64,000 nucleotides of DNA from G963662905 sp965230045 (GCA_965230045.1 OZ245940.1:4898001-4962000); one strand, 5' to 3'; shown: positions 7,396-16,047, counted from the stretch's first letter. Notes: generated from the sequence alone by a model not told the origin. Numbers and translations: made by a program.

Positions 7396-9795
7396 ATGAA
7401 AAAAACCTTGACGATGCTGGCAGCCCTGGCTCTGCCGTTCCTGACAAGGGCAAGTGAGGCCGACCTGGTAGTGCCCGACCTTGCGAAAAGTTATTTCAAT
7501 GTCTTAGGCATGAATGGATGGAACCTTCTGTTCTATGGCATGGTTATTATCGTGCTGGGCCTGCTCTTTGGCCTTTGGCAGTTTCAGAAAATTTCGAAAC
7601 TGCCTGCGCACCATTCAATGCTGAAAGTAGCGAACATCATTTACGAAACCTGTAAGACTTATCTGCTTCAGCAAGGCCGTTTCCTGATTATCCTTTTTGT
7701 GATTATCGGCGCAGCCATTTTTTATTATTTCTATGGACTCAGCGAAATGTCCATTCCAAAAGTACTTTTGATCCTCTTGTGGACTGTTTTGGGCATCCTC
7801 GGATCTTATGGCGTGGCATGGTTCGGTATCCGTATCAACACGCTGGCCAATGCGCGCACTTCTTTTGCATCGCTTAAAGCAAAGCCTTTTGAGGTGATGT
7901 CAATTCCGCTTCAGGCCGGGATGAGCGTTGGGCTTCTTTTGATCTGTGTGGAGCTGATTATGATGATTTTCATCCTGCTTTTTGTTCCCGGAGAAAGTGC
8001 CGGGGCATGTTTTGTTGGTTTTGCCATTGGTGAATCACTCGGAGCTTCTGCCCTGAGGATTGCCGGAGGTATCTTCACAAAAATCGCGGACATTGGTGCC
8101 GACCTGATGAAGATCGTTTTCAAAATTGGAGAAGACGATCCACGTAACCCGGGCGTAATCGCCGACTGTACAGGCGATAATGCCGGTGATAGTGTTGGCC
8201 CAACCGCCGACGGATTTGAAACCTATGGTGTAACCGGTGTTGCGCTGATTACTTTCATCATCCTGATGTTTGGCCAAACCGGACTGATCCCTAATGTGGA
8301 GCTTGCATCAACACTGATCGTTTGGATCTTTGCCATGCGACTGCTGATGATTTTTACTTCAGTGGTTTCCTACCTCATCAACCAGGCGATTGCAAAAAGC
8401 CGTTTTGGAAATGCAGATAAATTTAATTTTGAATCACCGCTTACATCCCTCGTTTGGATTACTTCCATTGTTTCCATTATCGTTACATTTATTGTGAGCG
8501 ACCTGCTCATCAGCGACCTGCCCGATGGGCTCTGGTGGAAACTTTCAGCCATTATATCATGCGGAACACTGGCAGCTGCCATCATCCCTGAATTTACCAA
8601 AGCATTTACCAGCAGTGGTTCACGCCATGTGCAAGAAGTTGTAAACGCATCACGCGAAGGCGGTGCATCACTCACCATCCTCTCAGGTATGGTTGCCGGT
8701 AATTTCAGTGCATTCTGGAAAGGGATGGTAATGGCTGCCCTGATGGCAATTTCTTTTTTCATCGTGAAAGACCTGACTGTTTTTGGTGATTATCCCGCCG
8801 TATTCGCATTCGGTTTGGTGGCCTTTGGTTTCCTCGGAATGGGCCCGGTAACCATTGCTGTGGACAGCTACGGACCGGTAACTGATAATGCACAATCTGT
8901 TTTTGAGCTTTCGCAAATTGAAAAAATCCCGAACATCAAAGAAGAAATCAAAAAAGACTTTGGCTTTGAACCTGATTTTGAAAACGGAAAGCACAATCTC
9001 GAAGAAAACGACTCTGCCGGTAATACATTTAAAGCTACAGCCAAGCCTGTTTTGATTGGTACCGCTGTAATTGGCGCCACAACAATGATTTTTGCTATTA
9101 TCCTTGTATTGGCAAAAACAATGGTTGATGGTCAGCCACTGCTCAATATCGACCTGACTTCCGCTCCTGTACTTCTTGGTTTCATCACCGGTGGTGCGGT
9201 AATTTTCTGGTTCAGCGGCGCTTCCATGCAGGCTGTTACAACCGGAGCCTATCGTGCTGTTGAGTATATCAAGAAGAACATTAATCTTGAAAAAGAAGAA
9301 GCCGACATTGAAGACTCGAAAAATGTGGTAAAAATATGTACGCAATATGCTCAGGCAGGTATGTGGAATATCTTTGCCGTGATTTTGGCTTCTACCCTGG
9401 CTTTCGCCTTCTTTGATCCAAACTTTTTTGTGGCATACCTGATTTCCATCGCTGTATTTGGCCTTTTCCAGGCAATGTATATGGCCAATGCCGGTGGTGC
9501 ATGGGACAATGCCAAAAAAGTAGTAGAAGTGGACCTGAAAGAAAAGAACACTCCGCTCCACGATGCTACTGTAATTGGTGATACTGTGGGCGACCCGTAT
9601 AAAGATACCTCATCCGTTGCATTGAACCCGATCATTAAATTCTCTACACTTTTCGGACTACTTGCAGCTGAAATTGCGATTGAAATGATCACCACAGGAC
9701 ATCGAAACCTCACAAGCATTATCGGAGGTGTTTTCCTCGCGATTGCTTTGGTTTTTGTTTATCGGTCGTTCTATGGGATGCGCATCAAGAAGTAA
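7396..9795 (+). CDS. hppA: Membrane-bound ion-pumping pyrophosphatase
   Basis: A 799-residue polytopic pump that couples pyrophosphate hydrolysis to Na+ and/or H+ export. A signal-like N-terminus precedes about 16 membrane helices. The active-site loop reads EDDPRNPGVIADCTGDNAGDS, followed by PTADGFETYG, and the later catalytic loops by DNAQSVFE and VIGDTVGDPYKDTSSVALN. These match the Bacteroidota branch rather than the plant-like GMAADLFETY form. At the position known to decide potassium dependence (Ala = dependent, Lys = independent) this protein has Lys within GNTFKATAKP, with Ala three residues later. By the published rule that would mean K+-independent, but the branch is divergent and the alignment should be checked. 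Ion specificity cannot be read from sequence here. Single-gene unit. Confidence 0.92.
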   Translation: MKKTLTMLAALALPFLTRASEADLVVPDLAKSYFNVLGMNGWNLLFYGMVIIVLGLLFGLWQFQKISKLPAHHSMLKVANIIYETCKTYLLQQGRFLIILFVIIGAAIFYYFYGLSEMSIPKVLLILLWTVLGILGSYGVAWFGIRINTLANARTSFASLKAKPFEVMSIPLQAGMSVGLLLICVELIMMIFILLFVPGESAGACFVGFAIGESLGASALRIAGGIFTKIADIGADLMKIVFKIGEDDPRNPGVIADCTGDNAGDSVGPTADGFETYGVTGVALITFIILMFGQTGLIPNVELASTLIVWIFAMRLLMIFTSVVSYLINQAIAKSRFGNADKFNFESPLTSLVWITSIVSIIVTFIVSDLLISDLPDGLWWKLSAIISCGTLAAAIIPEFTKAFTSSGSRHVQEVVNASREGGASLTILSGMVAGNFSAFWKGMVMAALMAISFFIVKDLTVFGDYPAVFAFGLVAFGFLGMGPVTIAVDSYGPVTDNAQSVFELSQIEKIPNIKEEIKKDFGFEPDFENGKHNLEENDSAGNTFKATAKPVLIGTAVIGATTMIFAIILVLAKTMVDGQPLLNIDLTSAPVLLGFITGGAVIFWFSGASMQAVTTGAYRAVEYIKKNINLEKEEADIEDSKNVVKICTQYAQAGMWNIFAVILASTLAFAFFDPNFFVAYLISIAVFGLFQAMYMANAGGAWDNAKKVVEVDLKEKNTPLHDATVIGDTVGDPYKDTSSVALNPIIKFSTLFGLLAAEIAIEMITTGHRNLTSIIGGVFLAIALVFVYRSFYGMRIKK

Positions 9796-9836
9796 GGCGC
9801 CTGCTCTAATAAAGCCCAACTTCGGCGTTGTTGCTC

Positions 9837-9882
9837 GAAATCCAAATCCTCAAATACTCCAGTATTATCCGGTTTGGATTTC
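9837..9882. repeat. Hairpin-forming inverted repeat
   Basis: GAAATCCAAA (9837-9846) and TTTGGATTTC (9873-9882) are perfect 10-base arms around a 26-base loop. Just downstream (9888-9935) is a CTTCGGCTACGCTCAGT-type segment, also seen in related form inside the palindromic element at 53340-53568. Probably an intergenic dispersed-repeat remnant; it carries no gene. Confidence 0.5.
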
Positions 9883-10004
9883 TCACACGTACTTCGGCTG
9901 TGCTTACTTCGGCTACGCTCAGTACATCGCAGCATAGCACCTTGAATTTGAACTTTATTGAACAAACCTCATAGAAGATATAAAGCTGGAGAGATCCGGA
10001 TATT

Positions 10005-10040
10005 AAAACCGCAGTTGGAATTTTTCAGCTGCGGTTTTTT
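10005..10040 (+). terminator. Intrinsic terminator
   Basis: Ten-base perfect stem AAAACCGCAG (10005-10014) / CTGCGGTTTT (10029-10038) followed by a T-run. It is about 210 bases after the pyrophosphatase stop and would end that transcript. Confidence 0.65.
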
Positions 10041-10064
10041 TATCCTGATGCTGCACTAATCTAA

Positions 10065-10363
10065 TAGAGGTCAGTATGCAAGTGCATATTAGTCTTGGCA
10101 AATCATAAAAACGATAATGATTTGCTATTGAGTAATATAGATTTCTCCATCCAGCTCTTCGCTTCGCTATGAGCTTCCTGTCGAAATGACCTTTTGCTGT
10201 GTTCAAGTGGCAAAGGCGGCGAGGACACAATAAAAAATATAAAATGAGTCCTCGCCGCCTTTGCCCAAACAATTAATAAACAGTCATTTCGACGACCAGC
10301 GGGAGGAGAAATCTATTTATTCACGAGCATAAATCATTCTATGTACTTATCTACTGACCTCTA
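10065..10363. repeat. 299-base nested palindromic element (copy 1 of a two-copy family)
   Basis: A concentric set of inverted repeats: outer TAGAGGTCAGTA (10065-10076) / TACTGACCTCTA (10352-10363); middle TAGATTTCTCC (10138-10148) / GGAGAAATCTA (10305-10315); inner GTCGAAATGAC / GTCATTTCGAC; and a perfect 18-base core arm GGCAAAGGCGGCGAGGAC (10209-10226) pairing with 10248-10265 around a 21-base loop. No protein-coding potential. The same design recurs at 53340-53568. It fills most of the gap between the pyrophosphatase and the peptidase. Confidence 0.7.
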
Positions 10364-10419
10364 TAATCTTATTCATCGAAAATCCTTAAATTGCAGGCTG
10401 TTATCAAAACCACACTTTT

Positions 10420-11649
10420 ATGAAATATTCATTCGTTCTCAGTATCCTGATTGCAGCTTTTTGCCTGAATTCCAACGCACAAGATCGTGATAAAGCCGTT
10501 TTTAAATCCTATGAGCCCGGCTATTATCAAAACAGCATCCTGAAAGATATCCGAAATCAGGAAGCCAAAAAACAAAAGCCTGCCCGAAAATACTTCCGTA
10601 TGGATTTTAGCGGAATGGATTTCCCGACCGACACAGCAGACTACAGCATACTGCCGCATCTGGACCCACATTCACAAGGTGCTACCGGAACCTGCTGGTG
10701 CTTCTCCACTGTATCTATGCTGGAATCCGAAATCCTGCGCAAGACCGGGAAAAGCATCCGCCTTTCGCCCATGTTCATTGTGTATCATGAATACATCACC
10801 CGCGCCCGCGATTTTGTGGCTACTCGCGGTGAAACTTACTTCTCCGAAGGATCAGAAGCTACGTCGGTGCTCCGCATGATGAAGCACCACGGATTGATGC
10901 CGATGGTGGCGTATCCCGGCAAAGCCGACCCAAAAGCAATGCACCACAACCACGGCCAGATGTTCCGAGAGATGGACGACTATCTGAAATCGGTAAAACA
11001 AAATAATGCCTGGGACGAAGAAGTTGTGGCACAGACCATTGCCTCCATCCTGAATTATCATATGGGCACACCTCCGCAAAAATTTGAATTTGAAGGCAAA
11101 GAATATGATCCTGTTACTTTCCGCGATGAAGTTTGCCAATTGAAATCGGGCGATTACTTCAATTTTATGTCCACGCTCAGCCAGAATTTCAATGAAAAAG
11201 GCGAGCTGGTTGAAGCCGACAACTGGTGGCATTGCGATGATTATTACAACCTCAGCATGGACGATTTTTTGGGCGCACTTAAAAGCAGCCTCGAAAAAGG
11301 ATATACCGTTACGGTTTGTGGCGATGTTTCCGAAGCCGGATATGATAAAAACTCAGAAGTAGCCATTGTTCCCGATTTTGATATTCCGCAGGCATACATC
11401 AGCAATGAATCGCGGCAGTTCCGCCTCAGCAACGGCACAACAACAGACGATCACTGCATGCATGCGGTGGGTTATCATGAGGAAAACGGCAATTTCTGGA
11501 TTTTGCTCAAAGATTCAGGCGCCGGCGGATTTGACGGCAACAACAAAGGCTACCGCTTTATGCGCGACGACTACATCAAGCTAAAAATGATGAACTTTAT
11601 GATGTACCGGGATGGTGTGCGGGAGTATTTGGATGGGATTATTAAGTAG
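10420..11649 (+). CDS. Secreted C1-family cysteine peptidase (bleomycin hydrolase-like)
   Basis: A 409-residue protein with a signal peptide (hydrophobic stretch, cleavage likely after CLNSNA, residue about 20), so it acts outside the cytoplasm. The papain-fold motifs are the nucleophile Cys in GATGTCWCFSTVSMLE (about residue 93) and the His in DDHCMHAVGYH (about 348). The third catalytic position, normally Asn in NSWG, reads LLKDSGAGGF, with Asp in place of Asn. Family members act as aminopeptidases or bleomycin hydrolases, often cytoplasmic; exported versions are common in Bacteroidota. Monocistronic as far as visible. Confidence 0.83.
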   Translation: MKYSFVLSILIAAFCLNSNAQDRDKAVFKSYEPGYYQNSILKDIRNQEAKKQKPARKYFRMDFSGMDFPTDTADYSILPHLDPHSQGATGTCWCFSTVSMLESEILRKTGKSIRLSPMFIVYHEYITRARDFVATRGETYFSEGSEATSVLRMMKHHGLMPMVAYPGKADPKAMHHNHGQMFREMDDYLKSVKQNNAWDEEVVAQTIASILNYHMGTPPQKFEFEGKEYDPVTFRDEVCQLKSGDYFNFMSTLSQNFNEKGELVEADNWWHCDDYYNLSMDDFLGALKSSLEKGYTVTVCGDVSEAGYDKNSEVAIVPDFDIPQAYISNESRQFRLSNGTTTDDHCMHAVGYHEENGNFWILLKDSGAGGFDGNNKGYRFMRDDYIKLKMMNFMMYRDGVREYLDGIIK

Positions 11650-11746
11650 TTTTTTTAGATTGTCTGATCTAAGCATAATTATTTTATAAAAGGAATCTGA
11701 GAAATAATTTAGTATTAATTTGTGAATAACACCAAAAAACGGTATT

Positions 11747-12559
11747 TTGCTCGAAATATTACTAAAATTGAGGATAAAAGAATACATAAAAAGGCTCTTA
11801 TCGGTTGAAGAGTACTCATTTTCAATAGATGAAGTTCGAAAGGAAACAGGAAAGACCGATATTTCAATTCAGAGAGAGCTTACCCGACTTTCTGAAAAGG
11901 GGGAAATTGTTAATTTAAGAAAAGGTTTTTATCTGATCATTACTCCAAGGTACTCTTCCTCATTGAAACTGCCTATACAATTGTATTGCGAGAAACTTTT
12001 TAAGCATCTAGACAAAAATTACTATCTGGGACTATTCACTGCTGCACGATTTCATGGAGCAAGTCATCAACAAATTCAAAGAGACTATCTTATAAGCGAG
12101 AGACCTAAACTTAAAGATATCTCAAAAAGGGCTTTTGATATACGGTTTTTCACAACAAATAATTGGCTTGACAAAAATATTCAATTAAAAAAATCCGATG
12201 CAGGATTTTTCAAGGTTTCAAGCCCCGCTTTAACGATTGTTGACCTGATTCATTATCAAACAAAATTAGGTGGCATAAGCCGAATGCTTGCAACTCTAGA
12301 AGAACTATCAGAAGAATTAAACAACAATGATTTAAAAGAGCTTTTAGACTGGTATCCTAATAAAAGCACATTACAGCGATTTGGTTTTTTATTAGAACAA
12401 TTTGGATTGCATGAAGATTTTCAAGAGATGATCTTTAAGACTTTAAATAATAGAAAGTTCTATCCTATACTTCTCTCTCCCAAGTCGAAAGAGAAGGCAG
12501 GTGCTGTTTGTAACAGGTGGAAGGTTGATGAGAATATCAAACTTGAAAATGACATATGA
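11747..12559 (+). CDS. AbiEi-type antitoxin / transcriptional regulator
   Basis: A 270-residue protein whose N-terminus is a winged-helix (YSFSIDEVRKETGKTDISIQRELTRLSEKGEIVNLRKGFYLI), quoted here only as its ends, and whose C-terminal half matches the AbiEi antitoxin domain (SSPALTIVDLIHYQTKLGGI). In type IV AbiE systems this protein neutralises the AbiEii toxin without stable binding and represses the operon. No ATG is available at the N-terminus; I use TTG 11747, with TTG 11768 as an alternative. Its stop overlaps the toxin start (ATGA, 12556-12559), so the two are translationally coupled. Base composition is clearly more A/T-rich than in neighbouring genes, consistent with horizontal transfer. 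Confidence 0.8.
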   Translation: MLEILLKLRIKEYIKRLLSVEEYSFSIDEVRKETGKTDISIQRELTRLSEKGEIVNLRKGFYLIITPRYSSSLKLPIQLYCEKLFKHLDKNYYLGLFTAARFHGASHQQIQRDYLISERPKLKDISKRAFDIRFFTTNNWLDKNIQLKKSDAGFFKVSSPALTIVDLIHYQTKLGGISRMLATLEELSEELNNNDLKELLDWYPNKSTLQRFGFLLEQFGLHEDFQEMIFKTLNNRKFYPILLSPKSKEKAGAVCNRWKVDENIKLENDI

Positions 12560-13347
12560 TACCAAAACCATATATAGCTAATTGGCAAGAACATGCACCT
12601 TGGAAAGAATTTTCGCAGGTTGAGCAGGATTTAATAATTTCAAGAACCTTGGTTGCAATATTCTCAGACGAGTATTTGCATAAAAACCTAGCATTCAGAG
12701 GGGGGACAGCTTTGCATAAATTATATCTATATCCAGCTCCTCGATATTCTGAAGATATTGATTTGGTGCAGATCAAAGAAGGCCCCATAAAGCCAATAAT
12801 GGAACGGATAAATGAAGTTATTAGCTTTTTCGACGAAGAACGCAGAACTCAGGTTCGAGGACATGGGGCAAAAGCTTTGTATCGTTTCACCTCTGAGTAT
12901 GAAGAAATACGAATGCGTTTAAAACTAGAAATTAACTGTAAAGAACACTTTAGTGTTTTAGACTGGGTTGATTTTCCGTTTTCGGTTGAAAACGGTTGGT
13001 TTTCGGGAAATGCAAAAATAAGGACTTACAATATCAATGAATTATTGGGGACAAAATTAAGAGCGCTTTATCAAAGAAGCAAAGGCAGAGATTTATTTGA
13101 TTTAAACTATACCCACTTGAATCTGGAATTGGATTTTGATAAAATAATTACGTGCTTTAAGGAATACATAACCTTTGCAACCGAAAACAGACCTCCGAGC
13201 AAGAAAGAATTTTTGTTAAACTTAGAAGAAAAGCTAAACGATCCCAATTTTAATGGCGATATGGAGGCATTAATAAGACCTGATGTGAAATACAATCAGA
13301 AGGAAGCAAGTAGATGGGTAATTAACGAATTAATTGAAAGGCTCTAG
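12556..13347 (+). CDS. AbiEii-type nucleotidyltransferase toxin
   Basis: A 263-residue protein of the AbiEii/MenA-like nucleotidyltransferase family. The signature G-G-[ST] followed by D-x-D is present: FRGGTALHKLY (about residues 48-58) and SEDIDLV (about 68-74), then a later KLRALYQRSKGRDLFDL. In AbiE systems this toxin causes reversible growth arrest and phage abortive infection; characterised relatives add nucleotides to tRNA acceptor ends. Coupled to the antitoxin by ATGA. Its stop codon TAG is immediately followed by the left end of a MITE-like repeat, as also happens after the HMG-CoA lyase gene. Confidence 0.83.
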   Translation: MIPKPYIANWQEHAPWKEFSQVEQDLIISRTLVAIFSDEYLHKNLAFRGGTALHKLYLYPAPRYSEDIDLVQIKEGPIKPIMERINEVISFFDEERRTQVRGHGAKALYRFTSEYEEIRMRLKLEINCKEHFSVLDWVDFPFSVENGWFSGNAKIRTYNINELLGTKLRALYQRSKGRDLFDLNYTHLNLELDFDKIITCFKEYITFATENRPPSKKEFLLNLEEKLNDPNFNGDMEALIRPDVKYNQKEASRWVINELIERL

Positions 13348-13510
13348 CCTGCTTTATTCATGAAATTTCGTCATGAGCACATTCGACAAGCTCAGTGACC
13401 ACATTCAAACCGCAATAAGAGAAAGGAAGCGCATATTTTTGGCGCACAGGAATAGCCGTAGCTATTTTGAGCACCATAAAGGTAGCATTCTTTCTATTGC
13501 AGTGGTTTGG
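13348..13510 (+). repeat. MITE-like element, copy A (right end lost)
   Basis: Starts with CCTGCTTTATTCATGAA directly after CTAG and stays alignable by eye with copy B (25589-25761) and the reverse complement of copy C (50796-50992): CTTCGTCATGAG-like start, a CATTCGACAAGCTCAGTGAC block, GCAATAAGAGAAAGG, and the small hairpin AATAGC-CGTA-GCTATT. Similarity fades after GTGGTTTGG (13510). A possible degenerate right end (TTATTTCAGG) lies at 13593-13602, but no matching target duplication is seen. Short open frames across it are chance. Confidence 0.65.
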
Positions 13511-13657
13511 ACATATACCGGTCATGACAGCGCGGCAATTTCTGGAGATGTAGAAATCAGTTTGTTTTCTTTGGCCCATAGCTCGCAACTTATTATTTCA
13601 GGAAATACGCCCCATTTAAGCATTTTGCACATCATGAAATGCAAAAATAATCTTATT

Positions 13658-13677
13658 TTGCACATTTATTTGTGCAA
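13658..13677. promoter_or_regulatory. TTGCACA palindrome, upstream operator
   Basis: TTGCACA, six bases, TGTGCAA: a perfect 7-base inverted repeat. An identical one lies exactly 64 bases downstream (13722-13741), and a further half-site TTGCACA is at 13625-13631. Likely a binding site for a dimeric regulator of the ATPase gene. Confidence 0.6.
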
Positions 13678-13716
13678 TTAACATATTTTTTGCATAAATA
13701 AACCAGCTAAATATAC

Positions 13717-13724
13717 TATATTTG
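13717..13724 (+). promoter_or_regulatory. -7 element of the AAA ATPase promoter
   Basis: TATATTTG matches TAnnTTTG. Transcription would begin near 13731, leaving a leader of only about ten bases before ATG 13741. The -33 candidate (TTG 13690-13692) is 24 bases away, longer than ideal, as expected of an activated or tightly controlled promoter. Confidence 0.45.
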
Positions 13725-13741
13725 CACAAATACATGTGCAA
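13722..13741. promoter_or_regulatory. TTGCACA palindrome overlapping -7 element and start codon
   Basis: TTGCACA-N6-TGTGCAA again with perfect arms. It shares TTG with the -7 box and its last base is the A of the start ATG. A protein bound here would block both promoter melting and translation initiation, so repression is the simplest reading. Confidence 0.6.
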
Positions 13742-14934
13742 TGCAACAGCTTTTATCCATTTCTGAGCGTATAATTGAAAGAACACCAACAGAATTTATT
13801 CGTTCCGCTTACAGCAAAATCCGTTGGAAGAACAGACTCATCGGGATAATTGGTGCAAGAGGTACCGGAAAATCAACCTTAGTGCTCCAATACCTCAAAA
13901 AGCTAGGCCTAACTCCTACTGAGGCTGCGTATTTTTCACTTGATGAATTGTATTTTACTTCAAATACTTTAGTGGACACAGCCGATAAATTCTATAAATC
14001 AGGCGGGAAAATCCTGGCATTGGATGAGGTGCACAAATATCAAAACTGGGCGCAGGAGATTAAAAACCTTTATGACCGTTACCCGGATCTGAAAATCATT
14101 TTTACAGGAAGTTCCATAATCGACCTGAGCCGACAATCGGGTGATTTGAGCCGAAGGGCCATTATTTATGAACTTCCGGGCATGTCGTACCGGGAATATC
14201 TCAAATTCAGCAAACTTTGGGATTTTGAAGCTCTTGATTTCACTGAAATCCTGGAAAAACCGGAACAGATCAGAAAACAATTCCCACAAGATTTCCGTCC
14301 CTTGGCTCATTTTCCTGATTATCTGAACCATGGTTATTACCCTTTTTACAAAGAAGATCCGCCTACATATCATCAAAGAATCCGCCAGCTGATCCGCCTG
14401 ATCATTGAATCAGATATGGCAGAAATAAAAGGCTTCGACATCCGTAATGCACGAAAAATGTTGCAGCTCACCCAAATAATTTCACAACAAGTCCCTTTTA
14501 AACCAAACCTGAGCAAGCTGTCCGCAAAGGCTAATATCCATCGAAATTCCATTAACAACTACCTGTATTATCTCGAAGAAGCCCGCTTGATTAGCCTGCT
14601 CTATCCCGGAGGATCAAGTATTGCGCGACTGCAAAAGCCGGAAAAAATATATCTCGACAATACCAATCTGATGTTTGCATTGGCAGAAGGTGAAATTTCA
14701 GCAGGTACTTTAAGGGAAAGCTTCTTTCACAATCAGATAGAACAAAACCATAAAATCAATCTACATCCCACAGCAGACTTTATCGTTGATAATAAATATG
14801 TATTTGAAATCGGCGGAAAAAACAAAGGAAATGCACAACTGCCGGATCAGGACAACGCCTATGTAGTGAAAGACCAAATGGAATACCCTGTTGGCAATCA
14901 TCTGCCTCTTTGGATTTTTGGATTTTTATATTGA
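13741..14934 (+). CDS. AAA ATPase with C-terminal DUF4143 domain
   Basis: A 397-residue protein. The N-terminal P-loop ATPase has Walker A GARGTGKST (about residues 38-46), Walker B ILALDEVH (about 91-98) and the sensor-like IFTGSS. The C-terminal half (about 210-397) has the winged-helix-like segment ANIHRNSINNYLYYLEEA and the nuclease-fold-like FIVDNKYVFEIGGKNKG typical of DUF4143. These ATPases are frequent in Bacteroidota in many copies; their function is unknown. Some authors group them with mobile or defence genes, which the AbiE neighbours would fit (inference). The 5' end is embedded in two TTGCACA palindromes. Confidence 0.8.
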   Translation: MQQLLSISERIIERTPTEFIRSAYSKIRWKNRLIGIIGARGTGKSTLVLQYLKKLGLTPTEAAYFSLDELYFTSNTLVDTADKFYKSGGKILALDEVHKYQNWAQEIKNLYDRYPDLKIIFTGSSIIDLSRQSGDLSRRAIIYELPGMSYREYLKFSKLWDFEALDFTEILEKPEQIRKQFPQDFRPLAHFPDYLNHGYYPFYKEDPPTYHQRIRQLIRLIIESDMAEIKGFDIRNARKMLQLTQIISQQVPFKPNLSKLSAKANIHRNSINNYLYYLEEARLISLLYPGGSSIARLQKPEKIYLDNTNLMFALAEGEISAGTLRESFFHNQIEQNHKINLHPTADFIVDNKYVFEIGGKNKGNAQLPDQDNAYVVKDQMEYPVGNHLPLWIFGFLY

Positions 14935-14958
14935 TCTGCATCCTCAAAAATAAAAACG

Positions 14959-14966
14959 TACCTTTG
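14959..14966 (+). promoter_or_regulatory. -7 element upstream of the SMP-30 lipoprotein gene
   Basis: TACCTTTG matches TAnnTTTG, 24 bases before ATG 14991. No -33 TTG at 19-21 bases; the nearest (14931-14933) is 25 away. Confidence 0.4.
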
Positions 14967-14990
14967 AAAAGCATCTCCAAATAACGTATC

Positions 14991-15887
14991 ATGAAAAAAC
15001 TGCTTTACCTCCTGATTTCTTTGACTCTTGTATCATGCATCCATCATCCGGACGAAAAAAACAAAGCAAGAGAAAAAACCAACGATTATAAACTGGAACA
15101 ACTGGCCACAGGTTTTAATTTCACAGAAGGACCGGCAGTTGATGCAGAGGGAAATGTTTATTTCACAGACATAAATCAGGAGATGATTTTGGTTTGGACC
15201 GTCAACGAACAATTAGATACTTTCAGGCTAAAAAGCGGAAGGGCTAATGGTTTGTTCTTTGATAAAAATCAAAACTTATTGGCATGCGAGGGCGGAACAG
15301 GACGAATATCCTCCACAAGTCCCGAAGGCAAATACACTGTAATTGCAGCAGAATTCGAAGGAAACCGATTCAACCAGCCCAACGATCTCTGGCCTGACAA
15401 AAAAGGCGGTGTTTATTTTACTGACCCAAAGTACGGTGATGACGAGGATAATCTTCCACAGGACGGAATGAATGTTTATTATATTCACCCGAATCACACA
15501 AAAGTAACCAGGGTCTCTGCTGATTTTAAAAAACCCAATGGTGTACTGGGCACCCCAGACGGAAAAACCTTGTATGTAACCGACCAATTTGCCGGCAAAA
15601 CCTTCAAATATGATATTCAGGAGGATGGCAACCTGAAAAACAAAACACTTTTTGTGGATTTAGGTTGCGACGGAATGACCATCGATAAGCAAGGGAACAT
15701 TTATTTCACCCGGAACGGGGCCAATGTAGTTGATATTTATTCACCCAATGGGAAACTCCTGGAAACCATTCCTGTGCCCGAAAAACCCACAAATGTATGC
15801 TTTGGGGGAAAAGAAAGAAATCAGCTTTATATTACGGCACGCACTTCCCTTTACAGGATTCAGCGGGATACCCAAGGCGTAAACTGA
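14991..15887 (+). CDS. SMP-30/gluconolactonase-like lipoprotein
   Basis: A 298-residue six-bladed beta-propeller lactonase-like protein. A lipoprotein signal ends in LTLVSC (Cys16), so it is anchored in the periplasm or outer membrane. Propeller motifs include FTEGPAVDAEGNVYFTD, NQPNDLWPDKKGGVYFTDP (divalent-metal Asn/Asp positions) and KPNGVLGTPDGKTLYVTD. SMP-30 enzymes hydrolyse sugar lactones such as gluconolactone. The actual substrate here is unknown and no sugar operon surrounds it. Confidence 0.85.
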   Translation: MKKLLYLLISLTLVSCIHHPDEKNKAREKTNDYKLEQLATGFNFTEGPAVDAEGNVYFTDINQEMILVWTVNEQLDTFRLKSGRANGLFFDKNQNLLACEGGTGRISSTSPEGKYTVIAAEFEGNRFNQPNDLWPDKKGGVYFTDPKYGDDEDNLPQDGMNVYYIHPNHTKVTRVSADFKKPNGVLGTPDGKTLYVTDQFAGKTFKYDIQEDGNLKNKTLFVDLGCDGMTIDKQGNIYFTRNGANVVDIYSPNGKLLETIPVPEKPTNVCFGGKERNQLYITARTSLYRIQRDTQGVN

Positions 15888-16047
15888 TTGCAGTGGCCTC
15901 TCAATAAAGCCACAAAAAACACAAGCATTGGTTTTACCCTAAAACATTAAGACATTCTTACACACTGATATTCCGACGATTAAAATTTATTTCCTATTCA
16001 TCTAAACATTTTCATATCTACACCCTTTCATATTTAGAAGCATTTTA

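Noticed and set aside
8683..9561. Open frame of 292 codons on the minus strand
   Set aside because: Antisense shadow of the pyrophosphatase; Cys/His-rich low-complexity translation.
13373..13681. Open frame of 102 codons inside MITE copy A
   Set aside because: The frame is not conserved in copies B and C, and the end runs into operator sequence.
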